Shown in pieces: positions 16,502-24,442 of a DNA stretch of 31,192 nt. The stretch is from assembly GCA_038250835.1 (NCBI GenBank), contig JBBSBY010000037.1, forward strand, positions 1-31,192. Direction: 5' to 3'. Position numbers and translations under genes: made by a program. The notes below the pieces were generated by a model, which saw nothing but the letters and a program-made list of their open reading frames with translations, was not told the origin of the DNA and searched no databases. Every line of letters begins with the position of its first letter. Position 1 is the stretch's first letter. The DNA comes from JBBSBY01 sp038250835 (lineage in GTDB: Bacteria; Desulfobacterota; Desulfomonilia; Desulfomonilales; Desulfomonilaceae).

Positions 16502-16581
16502 GCATAAAAAAGACCTTCCATTTCATAAAGCAACATCTCTTCAGAAATTCAACATCAGGCAGCCCAACCACGGAGCTATTC

Positions 16582-17769
16582 ATGAAAAAACTTTCCGATA
16601 TTAAAGTCGTCTCCCTGGAGCAGGCTACCGTCGTTCCATACCTCACCTATCGTTTGGCAATGGATGGTGTTGAAGTAATCCGTCTCGAGAATCCCCCATA
16701 TGGCGATCCCAATCGTATGATTGGGGAAAATGTGCTCAATGAAGAGATGATGAACGCCTACTTTCTTTGCATCAACGCAGGGAAAAAGGCGCTTACTCTC
16801 AATCTCGGCCAAGCTAAAGGGCAGGAACTCTTACGTGATCTCATCAAGAAACTGGATGTGGATATATTCATCACCAACCAGCTACCCAGAAATTATCAGA
16901 AGCTCGGCATTGACTACGAAATCCTGAAATCCGCCAAACCGGACATCATTTGGATGGGCGTCACGGGATTCGGACCGGACAGCAACGAGGGCGCATACGA
17001 TCCTATTCTTCAGGCCCGATCAGGACTGATGGAACTCACCGGCGAAGCCGACGGCGATCCTCAGGTCTTGGGTATTCCCTTGCCGGACATGGGCACGAGT
17101 GAGCACGCCTACGGCTTACTGATGAAGGCGCTTTACAACAGAGCCGCAACAGGCGAGGGCCGGCGAATCGAGCTCTCCATGTTTGAATCATCCATATCAT
17201 GGTTGACGGTCCCCATCACGATGACCGCGACCTTTAAAAAGAACATCACGCGCCGCGGTAATACTCACGAATTTTTTGCTCCTGTGTCTGTTTATCAAAC
17301 CAGAGACGGATTCATTTACCTTGCCGTCGGAAACGACCGCCAATGGAAGAAGATGGTCGAACAGGATCTTTTCAGCTCTCTTAACAAATCTGAATATGAG
17401 AAGAACGTCGGCCGCATCAAAGACGTTTCCAATTTGAACTCCTCCATAAATGAAATTACCCGTAAACACACTTCCCAAGAGCTTATCGACTTCTTTGCAG
17501 AAATCACGGTTCCTGTAAGCAAAATAAATTCCATTGGCGAATCCATTGCCCAACCGCTTGTGCAAAGATGTTTGCTTTCTACGCAGGACCCAAAATCAGG
17601 AACAACGGTGACACTTGCCCCGCCGCCGCACATGACCGCCTATTTGATGGAGAACGGCCAAAAAATGACTTTCCCTCCACGTTTAGGTGAAAACAATCGT
17701 GAGTTTTACGGCCAATTGGGGCTGTCGGATGAACAGATTTCGCGGCTAAGTTCAGAGGGTATCATTTGA
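16582..17769 (+). CDS. Class III (CaiB/BaiF) CoA-transferase, candidate (2-aminophenyl)succinate CoA-transferase (IaaL-like)
   Basis: 395 residues from the ATG at 16582, which has CGGAG upstream. The frame stays open to 16423, but that extension crosses the operator and promoter and has no family similarity. The catalytic Asp is Asp169 in GIPLPDMGTSEHAYGLL, the same number as in formyl-CoA transferase. Other family features are EVIRLENP..GDPNR, NAGKKALTLNL, DIFITNQLPRNYQKLGIDYE, and TGEGRRIELSMFES. These enzymes move CoA between acids through an aspartyl-CoA anhydride, in the cytosol. In the indoleacetate cluster the equivalent enzyme activates the ring-opened phenylsuccinate-type acid. It is the first gene of the rightward cluster; a 245-bp gap follows before etfB. 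The substrate is inferred from context. Confidence 0.88.
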   Translation: MKKLSDIKVVSLEQATVVPYLTYRLAMDGVEVIRLENPPYGDPNRMIGENVLNEEMMNAYFLCINAGKKALTLNLGQAKGQELLRDLIKKLDVDIFITNQLPRNYQKLGIDYEILKSAKPDIIWMGVTGFGPDSNEGAYDPILQARSGLMELTGEADGDPQVLGIPLPDMGTSEHAYGLLMKALYNRAATGEGRRIELSMFESSISWLTVPITMTATFKKNITRRGNTHEFFAPVSVYQTRDGFIYLAVGNDRQWKKMVEQDLFSSLNKSEYEKNVGRIKDVSNLNSSINEITRKHTSQELIDFFAEITVPVSKINSIGESIAQPLVQRCLLSTQDPKSGTTVTLAPPPHMTAYLMENGQKMTFPPRLGENNREFYGQLGLSDEQISRLSSEGII

Positions 17770-18014
17770 GTGTATGGCCGGCACTAATCGGTCTCAGGAA
17801 TGAGTCAAGGAACATAATTTCCAAAGGCGCCGTAAAAAGCACGGCCAAACAAACTTCAAAGATCTCTTTAAATCCGCTTTATGAGGAGGATTTAGGGGGT
17901 TATCAAAAGTCGCCCCGGTAATGAGAATTTAAGGTATTGTAGCAATTAAGGCCAAACAAACCAGAGGTTTCTACGAACCTCGGAAGTCGGCTATTTCCCA
18001 GCGAAAGAAAAATT

Positions 18015-18806
18015 ATGCGCATCATCGTTTTGATTAAACAAGTTCCAAACACCACCGAGGTCAAGCTCGACCCAAAGACCGGCAATCTTATTCGTGAAGG
18101 TATCGACACGATAATCAATCCCGATGATCTTTACGCATTGGAAACGGCTCTTGCCTTGAAAGACACAGGAGAGGCCGAAATTACCGTTTTGTCCATGGGT
18201 CCGGCTCAAGCTGTTGACGCTTTATCCGAAGCCTTAGGTATGGGCGCGGACAATGCCGTTTTGCTGACCGATCGCGCTTTCGCCGGGGCGGACACATGGG
18301 CGACTTCTTTTACTCTAGGAAAGGCCATTGAACATATCGGCGAATTCGATTTGGTTTTGGCCGGACGTCAGGCAATCGACGGTGACACGGCTCAGGTCGG
18401 CCCCCAAATAGCCGATTATCTGGATGTCCCGCAAGTTACATACGTTTTCGAGATCGAATCCGTCACGGAAGATCACATTATAGTCAAGCGTAAGCTTGAA
18501 GACGGTTATGAGCGAATCCAGTGCAGCTTACCGGCCCTTTTGACGATAATACCCGGGACGCGGCAGCCTCGCTATCCGGGAATGGGCGCTTTATTGATGG
18601 CCTGCCGGGAAAGAGCCGCCATTAAAACATGGAATGCGGCCGACATAGGAGTAACCACAGCCGAAATAGGACTAGATGGATCGCTCACTCACGTGGTCAA
18701 GACGTTTGCGCCTAAATTCGAACGTCAAGGCGAGTTGTTGGAAGGCGGCGCATCTGAGACGGCTCAATTGCTTGTTCAACGTTTGAGGGAGCACAACTTG
18801 GTGTGA
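18015..18806 (+). CDS. etfB: Electron transfer flavoprotein, beta subunit
   Basis: 263 residues, normal for EtfB. Typical features are MRIIVLIKQVPNTTEVKLD at the start, INPDDLYALETALALKD, VLSMGP, AFAGADTWATSFTLGKAIEHI, and LAGRQAIDGDTAQVGPQIADYL, the AMP/FAD-loop signature. EtfB with EtfA accepts electrons from acyl-CoA dehydrogenases and passes them on to a quinone oxidoreductase or, in bifurcating types, to NAD and ferredoxin. The gene lies just upstream of ferredoxin-fused etfA and of the acyl-CoA dehydrogenase, so it likely serves that enzyme. The ribosome binding site is weak. The 357-bp gap after it holds a double-hairpin repeat, which is unusual between etf genes. Confidence 0.93.
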   Translation: MRIIVLIKQVPNTTEVKLDPKTGNLIREGIDTIINPDDLYALETALALKDTGEAEITVLSMGPAQAVDALSEALGMGADNAVLLTDRAFAGADTWATSFTLGKAIEHIGEFDLVLAGRQAIDGDTAQVGPQIADYLDVPQVTYVFEIESVTEDHIIVKRKLEDGYERIQCSLPALLTIIPGTRQPRYPGMGALLMACRERAAIKTWNAADIGVTTAEIGLDGSLTHVVKTFAPKFERQGELLEGGASETAQLLVQRLREHNLV

Positions 18807-18872
18807 CGACGCTGCCGAGGAATTGATCATTCTCCGAGGAGTCAAGTGGCGAAAAGTATTATTTGATAACTT

Positions 18873-18890
18873 GTGAAAACTTCTGAGAAC
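18873..18890. repeat. Direct repeat copy A flanking the hairpin element
   Basis: The core TGAAAACTTCTGAGAAC recurs at about 19059 with one difference. The similarity extends over about 45 bp at lower identity, including an upstream AGTATT block. Confidence 0.5.
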
Positions 18891-18926
18891 TCCTACACAA
18901 TGAATTCGGAGCCGCTCTTGTCTTCT

Positions 18927-18983
18927 TTCGTTATTCCAATGAAAATTGGAATTCCTGGATACCAGCGCACGCTGGTATGACGG
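18927..18983. repeat. Dispersed double-hairpin (REP-like) repeat, copy 1
   Basis: Two adjacent perfect hairpins are seen. ATTCCAAT and ATTGGAAT enclose a GAAA loop (18933-18952). ATACCAGCG and CGCTGGTAT enclose CA (18959-18978). The junction contains CCTGGAT and the element ends in ATGACG. A diverged copy with the same plan lies at 26593-26653. Confidence 0.75.
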
Positions 18984-19057
18984 AGTAGCTGGTTGTCGTT
19001 CGGATGACGACAAGCGCCGGTTTGGTGAGGCGGCGCCGTAGTATTGCCGAATAATTC

Positions 19058-19075
19058 ATGAAAACTTCTAAGAAC
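19058..19075. repeat. Direct repeat copy B flanking the hairpin element
   Basis: TGAAAACTTCTAAGAAC matches copy A at 18873 except for one base, in the same orientation. The pair brackets the double hairpin. Confidence 0.5.
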
Positions 19076-19163
19076 CGCTATAGTAGGACACTCTGAACTA
19101 AAAGCCGGTCTTTCCGAACAACGTGCATTATCCCAGGAAAGACTTACGATTTGCGAGGTAAAC

Positions 19164-20363
19164 ATGGCAGTCTGGGTTGAAGTTGATCTTTGTGACGGAT
19201 GTCGCCGCTGCACGCGGGCATGCCCATACTCCGCCATGGAAGTAAAAGAAGGCAAAGTCTACATTGGGGACCGCTGCACGTCCTGCGGAGCTTGCATCTC
19301 CGTCTGCAGGAACAAAGCGATTTTCACGGACGCTAAACCCAGAGTCATACCCGATTTTGCGGATCACAAGGGTGTTTGGGTATTTGCCGAGCAACGCAAC
19401 GGCGACTTGAGTCGAGTATCCGTGGAGCTGCTTGGCAAGGCGCAGGAATTGGCAAAGGAACTAAACCAGGAAGTGGCGGCTGTTTTGATCGGAGATCAGG
19501 TCTCGGGACTCGCCCAAACATTAATCGAATTCGGCGCCGATACCGTGCATTTGGTTGAAGATCCAATTCTAAAAGACTATCGCACCAAAGCCTATGCACA
19601 AGTTTTTCAGGATCTCATTGCCGCTCACAAGCCCAATATACTACTTATGGGAGCGACGCATATCGGCCGCGACCTGGCGCCAAGGGTATCGCGACGAGTC
19701 GGCGCGGGTTTGACTGCGGATTGCACTGAGCTTTCCATTGATCAGGATGAACGCATTTTGTGGCAGACTCGCCCCGCTTTCGGCGGCAACATCATGGCCA
19801 CCATTGCGAACCGGTTTTCACGGCCGCAAATGGCCACCGTCAGGCCCGGAGTTATGCAGGTGATTCCCACGCCCGGCAAAAAAGGCTTCATCGTTGAGCG
19901 CAAAGCCGACTTGACTGAAGAGCAAATCGGCAGCAAAACTCTGGAGATAGTTCGGGAATCCAAGAAAGATATCGATTTATCGCAAGCTAAAATAATCGTT
20001 GCCGGCGGACGCGGGGCTAATGATGAGGCCGGTTTCAAGCTTCTTGCCGAATTGGCCGACTCCCTGAAGGCCGGTTTGGCGGGGACACGGGTTGCCTATG
20101 AGAACGGTTGGATACCCGTTTCCAATCAGGTAGGACAAACCGGAATCACGGTTAGACCTGATTTATACATCGCTTGCGGCTTGTCCGGCGCTATCCAGCA
20201 TCGCGCCGGAATGATGGATTCCAAATTTATAGTGGCAATAAATAAAGACCCGTACGCCTCTATTTTCAAGGTGGCGGATTGGGGAATCGTTGGCGATATG
20301 TTCGATGTGGTTCCTGCTTTGACGGAACAACTCCGCAATCTCTGTGAAGTAATGTGTGATTAA
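19164..20363 (+). CDS. etfA: Electron transfer flavoprotein alpha subunit fused to a 2[4Fe-4S] ferredoxin
   Basis: 399 residues, about 70 longer than plain EtfA because of an N-terminal bacterial ferredoxin domain. Cluster cysteines are Cys10, 13, 16, 20 and Cys38, 41, 44, 48. The EtfA part follows: GVWVFAEQRNGDLSRVSVELLGKA, the middle alpha/beta domain, and the C-terminal FAD-binding signature SGAIQHRAGMMDSKFIVAINKDP...ADWGIVGD. Ferredoxin-fused EtfA is known in anaerobes, for example the caffeyl-CoA reductase-Etf complex, where extra Fe-S centres transfer electrons. GAGG before the ATG is well spaced. The acyl-CoA dehydrogenase starts 37 bp downstream, pointing to this ETF as its electron acceptor. 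Whether it bifurcates cannot be read here. Confidence 0.94.
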   Translation: MAVWVEVDLCDGCRRCTRACPYSAMEVKEGKVYIGDRCTSCGACISVCRNKAIFTDAKPRVIPDFADHKGVWVFAEQRNGDLSRVSVELLGKAQELAKELNQEVAAVLIGDQVSGLAQTLIEFGADTVHLVEDPILKDYRTKAYAQVFQDLIAAHKPNILLMGATHIGRDLAPRVSRRVGAGLTADCTELSIDQDERILWQTRPAFGGNIMATIANRFSRPQMATVRPGVMQVIPTPGKKGFIVERKADLTEEQIGSKTLEIVRESKKDIDLSQAKIIVAGGRGANDEAGFKLLAELADSLKAGLAGTRVAYENGWIPVSNQVGQTGITVRPDLYIACGLSGAIQHRAGMMDSKFIVAINKDPYASIFKVADWGIVGDMFDVVPALTEQLRNLCEVMCD

Positions 20364-20400
20364 CTCCGCGAAGGGGCCTTGAACAAAAGGATCTCCGTAC

Positions 20401-21534
20401 ATGATTAGATCAAATCCGGAAGAACTGATACGAAAGATCATAGCAAGATTCGTTGATCACGAAATAATTCCCTATGCGCAGGAGTTGGATAAGAAAGCCG
20501 AATTCCCCAGGGAAATTTTCAAGAAATTGGCGGCCATGGGAATTTTCGGCATCCGTTATCCTCGAAATAAAGGCGGCGCAGGCGGGAATACAACGCTGTA
20601 CTGCATTATCTGCGAGGAGATTGCTCGGGGCCTCATGAGCGCAGCCTCCATAACCGCAATGCAGTGCCTCATGGGCACAAATTTTCTGTTCCATCATGGA
20701 ACTGATGAGATGAGGGAAAGATTTTTCCTGCCCGCCATGAGGGGTGAAAAGATCGGCTGCTTTTGCATGACCGAACCGGACGCGGGAAGCGACCTGGGCG
20801 CAATCACCACACGAGCAGTCGAAGTTGACGACGGTTACTTAATCAACGGGATGAAAACCTGGGTCACCGACGGTCCTGAGGCAAGTTTTTACACGGTGAT
20901 GTGCCAAACGAATCCCAAAAAACGACTGCGAGGCATCGGCTACTTTTTCATCCCTCGTGATTTAGCAGGAGTTTCCGTCAGCCCGCGGTTTGAAACTTTG
21001 GGAACCCGCACAACTCCGACCTGTGAAGTAGCTTTCAAGGATGTGCTGATCCCCAGGGAATACCGTTTGACGCCTGAAGGCGAGGGATTGAACGCTTTCA
21101 TTAAAATTATCGCCGAAATTAGAGCCATGACCGCGGCTCTTGCCATCGGATTACAACGCGGGGCAATGGACGATTCCATAAAGTACGCCAACGAACGTGT
21201 AGCCTCGGGTCAACTGATCGGGAAATTCCAGCTTATACAATCCAAGATTGCGAATATGTCGGTGAACTTGGAAGCCTCAAAACTCATGACTTATAACGCC
21301 GCGGCAATGATCGACGCAGGACGGGACGCTTTGAAGGAAGCAACCATGGCTAAATACTTCGCCACTGAATCCGCTTGTAGCGCGGCTGATGAATGCACAA
21401 GAATTTTTGCAGGCTATGGGTATTCCATGGAATACACCGCACAGCGGTACTTTCGTGATTCCAGATTTTTACTCAGCGGCGGCGGCACTCATGAAGTGCT
21501 GCAAAGCAATATAGCCCGTTGGGCGGGAATATGA
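20401..21534 (+). CDS. Acyl-CoA dehydrogenase lacking the catalytic Glu; candidate decarboxylating benzylmalonyl-CoA-type dehydrogenase (IaaF-like)
   Basis: 377 residues, the normal length. FAD-site motifs are intact: CFCMTEPDAGSDLGA (about 121-134), KTWVTDG (152-158), GKFQLIQSKIANM (274-286), and FAGYGYSMEYTAQRYFRDSR (336-355). The usual catalytic base is the Glu of the EGT motif in the C-terminal domain; here the segment reads FLLSGGGTHEV, so Gly361 replaces it. Glu239 lies one position from the alternative base site of isovaleryl-CoA dehydrogenase (LxLER), so it is not an exact substitute. Loss of the base fits a reaction in which a 2-carboxyl group leaves instead of a proton, as reported for benzylmalonyl-CoA dehydrogenase IaaF. 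The gene is flanked by etfBA and by the regulator and mutase genes. Confidence 0.88.
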   Translation: MIRSNPEELIRKIIARFVDHEIIPYAQELDKKAEFPREIFKKLAAMGIFGIRYPRNKGGAGGNTTLYCIICEEIARGLMSAASITAMQCLMGTNFLFHHGTDEMRERFFLPAMRGEKIGCFCMTEPDAGSDLGAITTRAVEVDDGYLINGMKTWVTDGPEASFYTVMCQTNPKKRLRGIGYFFIPRDLAGVSVSPRFETLGTRTTPTCEVAFKDVLIPREYRLTPEGEGLNAFIKIIAEIRAMTAALAIGLQRGAMDDSIKYANERVASGQLIGKFQLIQSKIANMSVNLEASKLMTYNAAAMIDAGRDALKEATMAKYFATESACSAADECTRIFAGYGYSMEYTAQRYFRDSRFLLSGGGTHEVLQSNIARWAGI

Positions 21535-21589
21535 TCCAATTGATTTCGGATTTTGCGCCTTACGTGAATTCCGGTGAGGAAATGTATTG

Positions 21590-22291
21590 ATGTCCAATCA
21601 AAATATAGCTTTAGCAACTTCTCTAAAACCACTGGCGGAACGAAGGTCCGCGGGACAAGACGTGTACGATATCTTACGCCGAAATATCACAAACGGTGAT
21701 ATACCTGCGGGCAGCCGGGTTGTGGAACTTCATATTGCGGCGATCATGGGCGTAAGCCGTACACCTGTGCGGGAGGCCATTCACAAGCTTGAGCGAGAAG
21801 GCCTTGTCACAAAAAAGCAGAGAGGCGGCTATATTGTCACGGCTTTGACGAAAAAGGAAATCGAGGAATCTTTCGGAATCCGAGCGGTTTTGGAAGGTTA
21901 TGCGGCGCAGTTGGCTACTAAGGCTCACAAGCCCGATGAGCTAAAGCCCCTACTCAGCAAAAATGAGGAATTCGCACGACTCGTGCACAAGGGTGATTTG
22001 GCGGCATTGCCGAAAATCAATACCGAAATACATGAAATGCTTTATGCGCTAAGTCAAAATCAGAGCCTGATCAAAATCATAAATGACTACAAGGATCAAT
22101 TCTTACGATTCCGCAAGATAATTCTCAGTGATAAGCGTCTTGCTTTTGCCAGTTTTAAGGATCACAGCGAAATGCTGGAGATGATGCGCAGACGAAAAGC
22201 TCAGGAAGTTGAACTTCTCGTCAGAGAACATGTCCGTAGGGGCTTGACTGCCGTCCTCGATCAATACGACAAATCGAATTCGAACGGTTAG
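21590..22291 (+). CDS. GntR-family transcriptional regulator, FCD subfamily
   Basis: 233 residues from the ATG at 21590, preceded by TGAGGA; a TTG one codon earlier is less likely. The winged helix at about 20-85 has the GntR signature: YDILRRNITNGDIPAGSRVVE, MGVSRTPVREAIHKLEREGLV, and RGGYIV. The C-terminal all-helical FCD ligand domain (about 92-222) contains ESFGIRAVLEGYAA, INTEIHEMLY and HSEMLEMMRRRKAQEVELLVREH, the last holding His residues that usually bind metal and acid ligand. FCD regulators usually repress catabolic operons and release on an acid or CoA ligand. A GntR regulator is also part of the known indoleacetate cluster. It lies inside the operon, between the dehydrogenase and mutase genes. 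The GTATAC elements upstream are its likely targets. Confidence 0.92.
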   Translation: MSNQNIALATSLKPLAERRSAGQDVYDILRRNITNGDIPAGSRVVELHIAAIMGVSRTPVREAIHKLEREGLVTKKQRGGYIVTALTKKEIEESFGIRAVLEGYAAQLATKAHKPDELKPLLSKNEEFARLVHKGDLAALPKINTEIHEMLYALSQNQSLIKIINDYKDQFLRFRKIILSDKRLAFASFKDHSEMLEMMRRRKAQEVELLVREHVRRGLTAVLDQYDKSNSNG

Positions 22292-22323
22292 TCCGGGGCA
22301 AGGCTTATGGAAGGAAAGACACA

Positions 22324-22719
22324 ATGCCGGCAAAAAAGATAATCCGCGTTCTTATTGCGAAACCCGGCCTCGACGGCCACGATCGCGGCGCAAAAACCGT
22401 AGCCTTTGCGCTTAGAGACGCTGGTATGGAAGTTCTCTATTCCGGACTGCACCAAAATATCGATCAAATCGTATCCACCGCGGTGCAGGAATCGGTTGAC
22501 GTCGTGGGCTTGAGCATCATGACGGGCGCTCATTTGCCTATTTCCGCTAGATTGATGGAACGCCTTAAAGAAGACGACTTGAACGACATTCATGTCGTGG
22601 TGGGCGGCGTCATTCCTAAAGATGATGTCCCCAAACTCAAGGAAATCGGCGTTAAAGATGTTTTTCCAGGCGGGACTCGTTTCGACGTGATCGTTGATTC
22701 AATTCGATCGTTATTCTAA
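22324..22719 (+). CDS. B12-binding small subunit of acyl-CoA mutase
   Basis: 131 residues forming a stand-alone cobalamin-binding domain. The DxHxxG motif is DGHDRG with His19 as the lower cobalt ligand. It is followed by the SxM/L motif (GLSIMTGAH) and the GG motif (VVVGGVIPKDD), then GVKDVFPGGTRFD. This matches the separate small subunits of isobutyryl-, 2-hydroxyisobutyryl- and related mutases, and the C-terminal domain of methylmalonyl-CoA mutase. It is preceded by a GGAAGGAAAG box and followed after 11 bp by the large subunit, with which it forms the active enzyme. In the indoleacetate cluster the mutase pair is IaaG/IaaH. Confidence 0.93.
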   Translation: MPAKKIIRVLIAKPGLDGHDRGAKTVAFALRDAGMEVLYSGLHQNIDQIVSTAVQESVDVVGLSIMTGAHLPISARLMERLKEDDLNDIHVVVGGVIPKDDVPKLKEIGVKDVFPGGTRFDVIVDSIRSLF

Positions 22720-22730
22720 AGGGGAAATCT

Positions 22731-24359
22731 ATGGGCGTGGCAAAATACATCAAGAACGAGAAAGACGCCATCGAAGAAGTCATTTATCAGTCCGGCATTA
22801 AGGTCAAGCCGATATACGGTCCTAAAGACCTCGAAGACATCGGGTTCGATTATGAAAAGGATCTAGGCGAACCGGGCGCTTACCCATTCACCCGCAGTCT
22901 GCACCCCCAGGGATATCGTTCGAGAGCATGGACGACACGTCAGTACACGGGCTTTGGGACTCCACAGGAAACCAACGAACGCTTCAAATACATGATAGCT
23001 CATGGACAAACCGGCCTGAATGTCGCTTTCGATCTACCCACGCAAATGGGTTACGACTCCGACAGCCCTGAGGCCGAAGGCGAAGTGGGCAGGGTCGGGA
23101 TGGCGGTGGATTCCTTACAGGACTTCGACACGGCTTTCCATGGAATCCAATTTGATCGCATCGGCGCAGGATTGACCATCAACGCCGTAGCGAGCATCAT
23201 GCTTGCCATGTACCAGGCTACGGGCGAAAAATACGGCTTTTCCAAAGACAAAATCAGCGCCACACCCCAAAACGATATATTGAAGGAAATGATAGGACGA
23301 GGAGCATGGATCTTTCCGGTTGAACCCGGAGTGAGACTCGTCTGCGACGTGATTGAATATTCGGTTAAGGAGCTTCCTCGCTCCAATCCGGTGAGTATTT
23401 GCGGCTACCACATCCGGGAATCCGGGGCCACACCCACCCAGGAAATCGCTTATGCTTTTGAGATTGCCAAGGTTTACATCGACGACCTCATTGGACGAGG
23501 CCTTGCCCCGGATGATTTTGTGGGCCGCTTTTCCTTTAACTTGAATGTTTTCGGTAATTTATGGGAACAAATCGCTAAGTTCAGGGCCGCGCGAAAATTG
23601 TGGGCCAAGATGCTCAAAGAGCAATACGGTGTTAAGGAAAAAAAGAATTTGTTCCTGCGGGGCCTCTTTGGCGGCGGCGGCAGCGGTTTGACCAAGGAGC
23701 AACCGGAGAACAACATCATTCGAGGCGCCTACTACGCCCTGGCAGCGGCTCTTAGTGGGGCTCAAACTACGGCTCTTTGCTCTTTTGACGAGGCTTTTAC
23801 TATTCCAACTCCCAGGGCCGCCCTACTCTCCTTGCGAACCCTTGAAATTCTCATGGATGAAGTAGGTTTGCGTGACACTGTTGACCCTCTTGCGGGTTCG
23901 TATTTCATTGAAACACTTACCAAGGAAATGGAAGACAAAATCATCCAAGAAATGGATCGGGTGCAGAAAATTGGTGGAATGGTCCACGCCGTTTCCACGG
24001 GCTTTATTCAAAGAGAAGTGGCCAAACAGGCCTACGAATATGAAAAAAGTATCCAGGACGGCACGGTGACCAAGGTCGGGGTGAATAAATACACTGAAGG
24101 TGAACAACCTGACGTGGAACTGCACGAGTATAACGACTCCTGGGCAAAGACACAAATCGCCAAACTCAGGGAATTGCGAAGAACTCGCGATGGCCGTGAA
24201 GTTGTGCGATCACTTAAAGACCTTGAGAAAGCGGCCAAAGACGGCTCAAATGTTATGCCGGTTCTCGTGGACTGCTGCAGAGCCTATTGCACGGTGGGTG
24301 AAATGGCCGGTATTTTCAAGGATGTTTTCGGCGAATGGAAAGAACCTCGCCTTTTTTAG
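22731..24359 (+). CDS. Large (substrate-binding) subunit of a methylmalonyl-CoA-mutase-type carbon-skeleton mutase
   Basis: 542 residues, the TIM-barrel part only, with the B12 domain encoded separately upstream. Against the Propionibacterium enzyme, the stretch from Tyr89 to His244 aligns without gaps. Here Tyr72 corresponds to Tyr89, Thr178 to Thr195, Gln180 to Gln197, Arg190 to Arg207, and Tyr226-His227 to Tyr243-His244; Arg65 corresponds to Arg82. Tyr89 and Arg207 bind the free carboxylate; isobutyryl-CoA mutase has Phe/Gln and hydroxyisobutyryl-CoA mutase Ile/Gln there. The substrate should therefore be a dicarboxylic monothioester. (2-Aminophenyl)succinyl-CoA to (2-aminobenzyl)malonyl-CoA fits as well as succinyl to methylmalonyl. 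No MeaB-type chaperone gene is in view. GGGG precedes the ATG. Confidence 0.92.
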   Translation: MGVAKYIKNEKDAIEEVIYQSGIKVKPIYGPKDLEDIGFDYEKDLGEPGAYPFTRSLHPQGYRSRAWTTRQYTGFGTPQETNERFKYMIAHGQTGLNVAFDLPTQMGYDSDSPEAEGEVGRVGMAVDSLQDFDTAFHGIQFDRIGAGLTINAVASIMLAMYQATGEKYGFSKDKISATPQNDILKEMIGRGAWIFPVEPGVRLVCDVIEYSVKELPRSNPVSICGYHIRESGATPTQEIAYAFEIAKVYIDDLIGRGLAPDDFVGRFSFNLNVFGNLWEQIAKFRAARKLWAKMLKEQYGVKEKKNLFLRGLFGGGGSGLTKEQPENNIIRGAYYALAAALSGAQTTALCSFDEAFTIPTPRAALLSLRTLEILMDEVGLRDTVDPLAGSYFIETLTKEMEDKIIQEMDRVQKIGGMVHAVSTGFIQREVAKQAYEYEKSIQDGTVTKVGVNKYTEGEQPDVELHEYNDSWAKTQIAKLRELRRTRDGREVVRSLKDLEKAAKDGSNVMPVLVDCCRAYCTVGEMAGIFKDVFGEWKEPRLF

Positions 24360-24442
24360 TCGCAAAGGAGGGGGCAAAGGGCGGCGCGGATCGGTCAATC
24401 TACCATTAAATTATGTAGAGTTTGGTCAGCATTGGAGAGCAT

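Larger units (their letters stand above)
16027..16581. other. Regulatory gap upstream of the catabolic cluster, with possible gene relic
   Basis: 555 bp between the divergent VOC and CoA-transferase genes. It contains two GTATACN triple elements (16250, 16482), two plausible rightward promoters, and one copy of a 15-bp repeat (GACACGGTGTTAGTA, 16090-16104). A minus-strand stretch at about 16310-16442 may be a remnant of a molybdenum hydroxylase large subunit. Confidence 0.6.
18807..19163. other. Gap between etfB and etfA carrying repeats
   Basis: 357 bp with no gene. It contains the double-hairpin repeat at 18927-18983, bracketed by two copies of a direct repeat with core TGAAAACTTCTRAGAAC (about 18873-18890 and 19058-19075). 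Open frames here have no recognisable product. The DNA separates two genes that are normally adjacent. Confidence 0.65.

Noticed and set aside
16423..16581. N-terminal extension of the CoA-transferase to the first available start
   Set aside because: It would cover the promoter and operator at 16468-16501. Family similarity begins at the ATG at 16582, where catalytic Asp becomes residue 169 as in the family.
22324..24359. Mutase as part of a standard propionate/methylmalonyl-CoA pathway
   Set aside because: Active-site residues permit it, but no carboxylase, transcarboxylase or MeaB-type gene is adjacent, and all neighbours fit the aryl-acid pathway. Kept as an alternative only.
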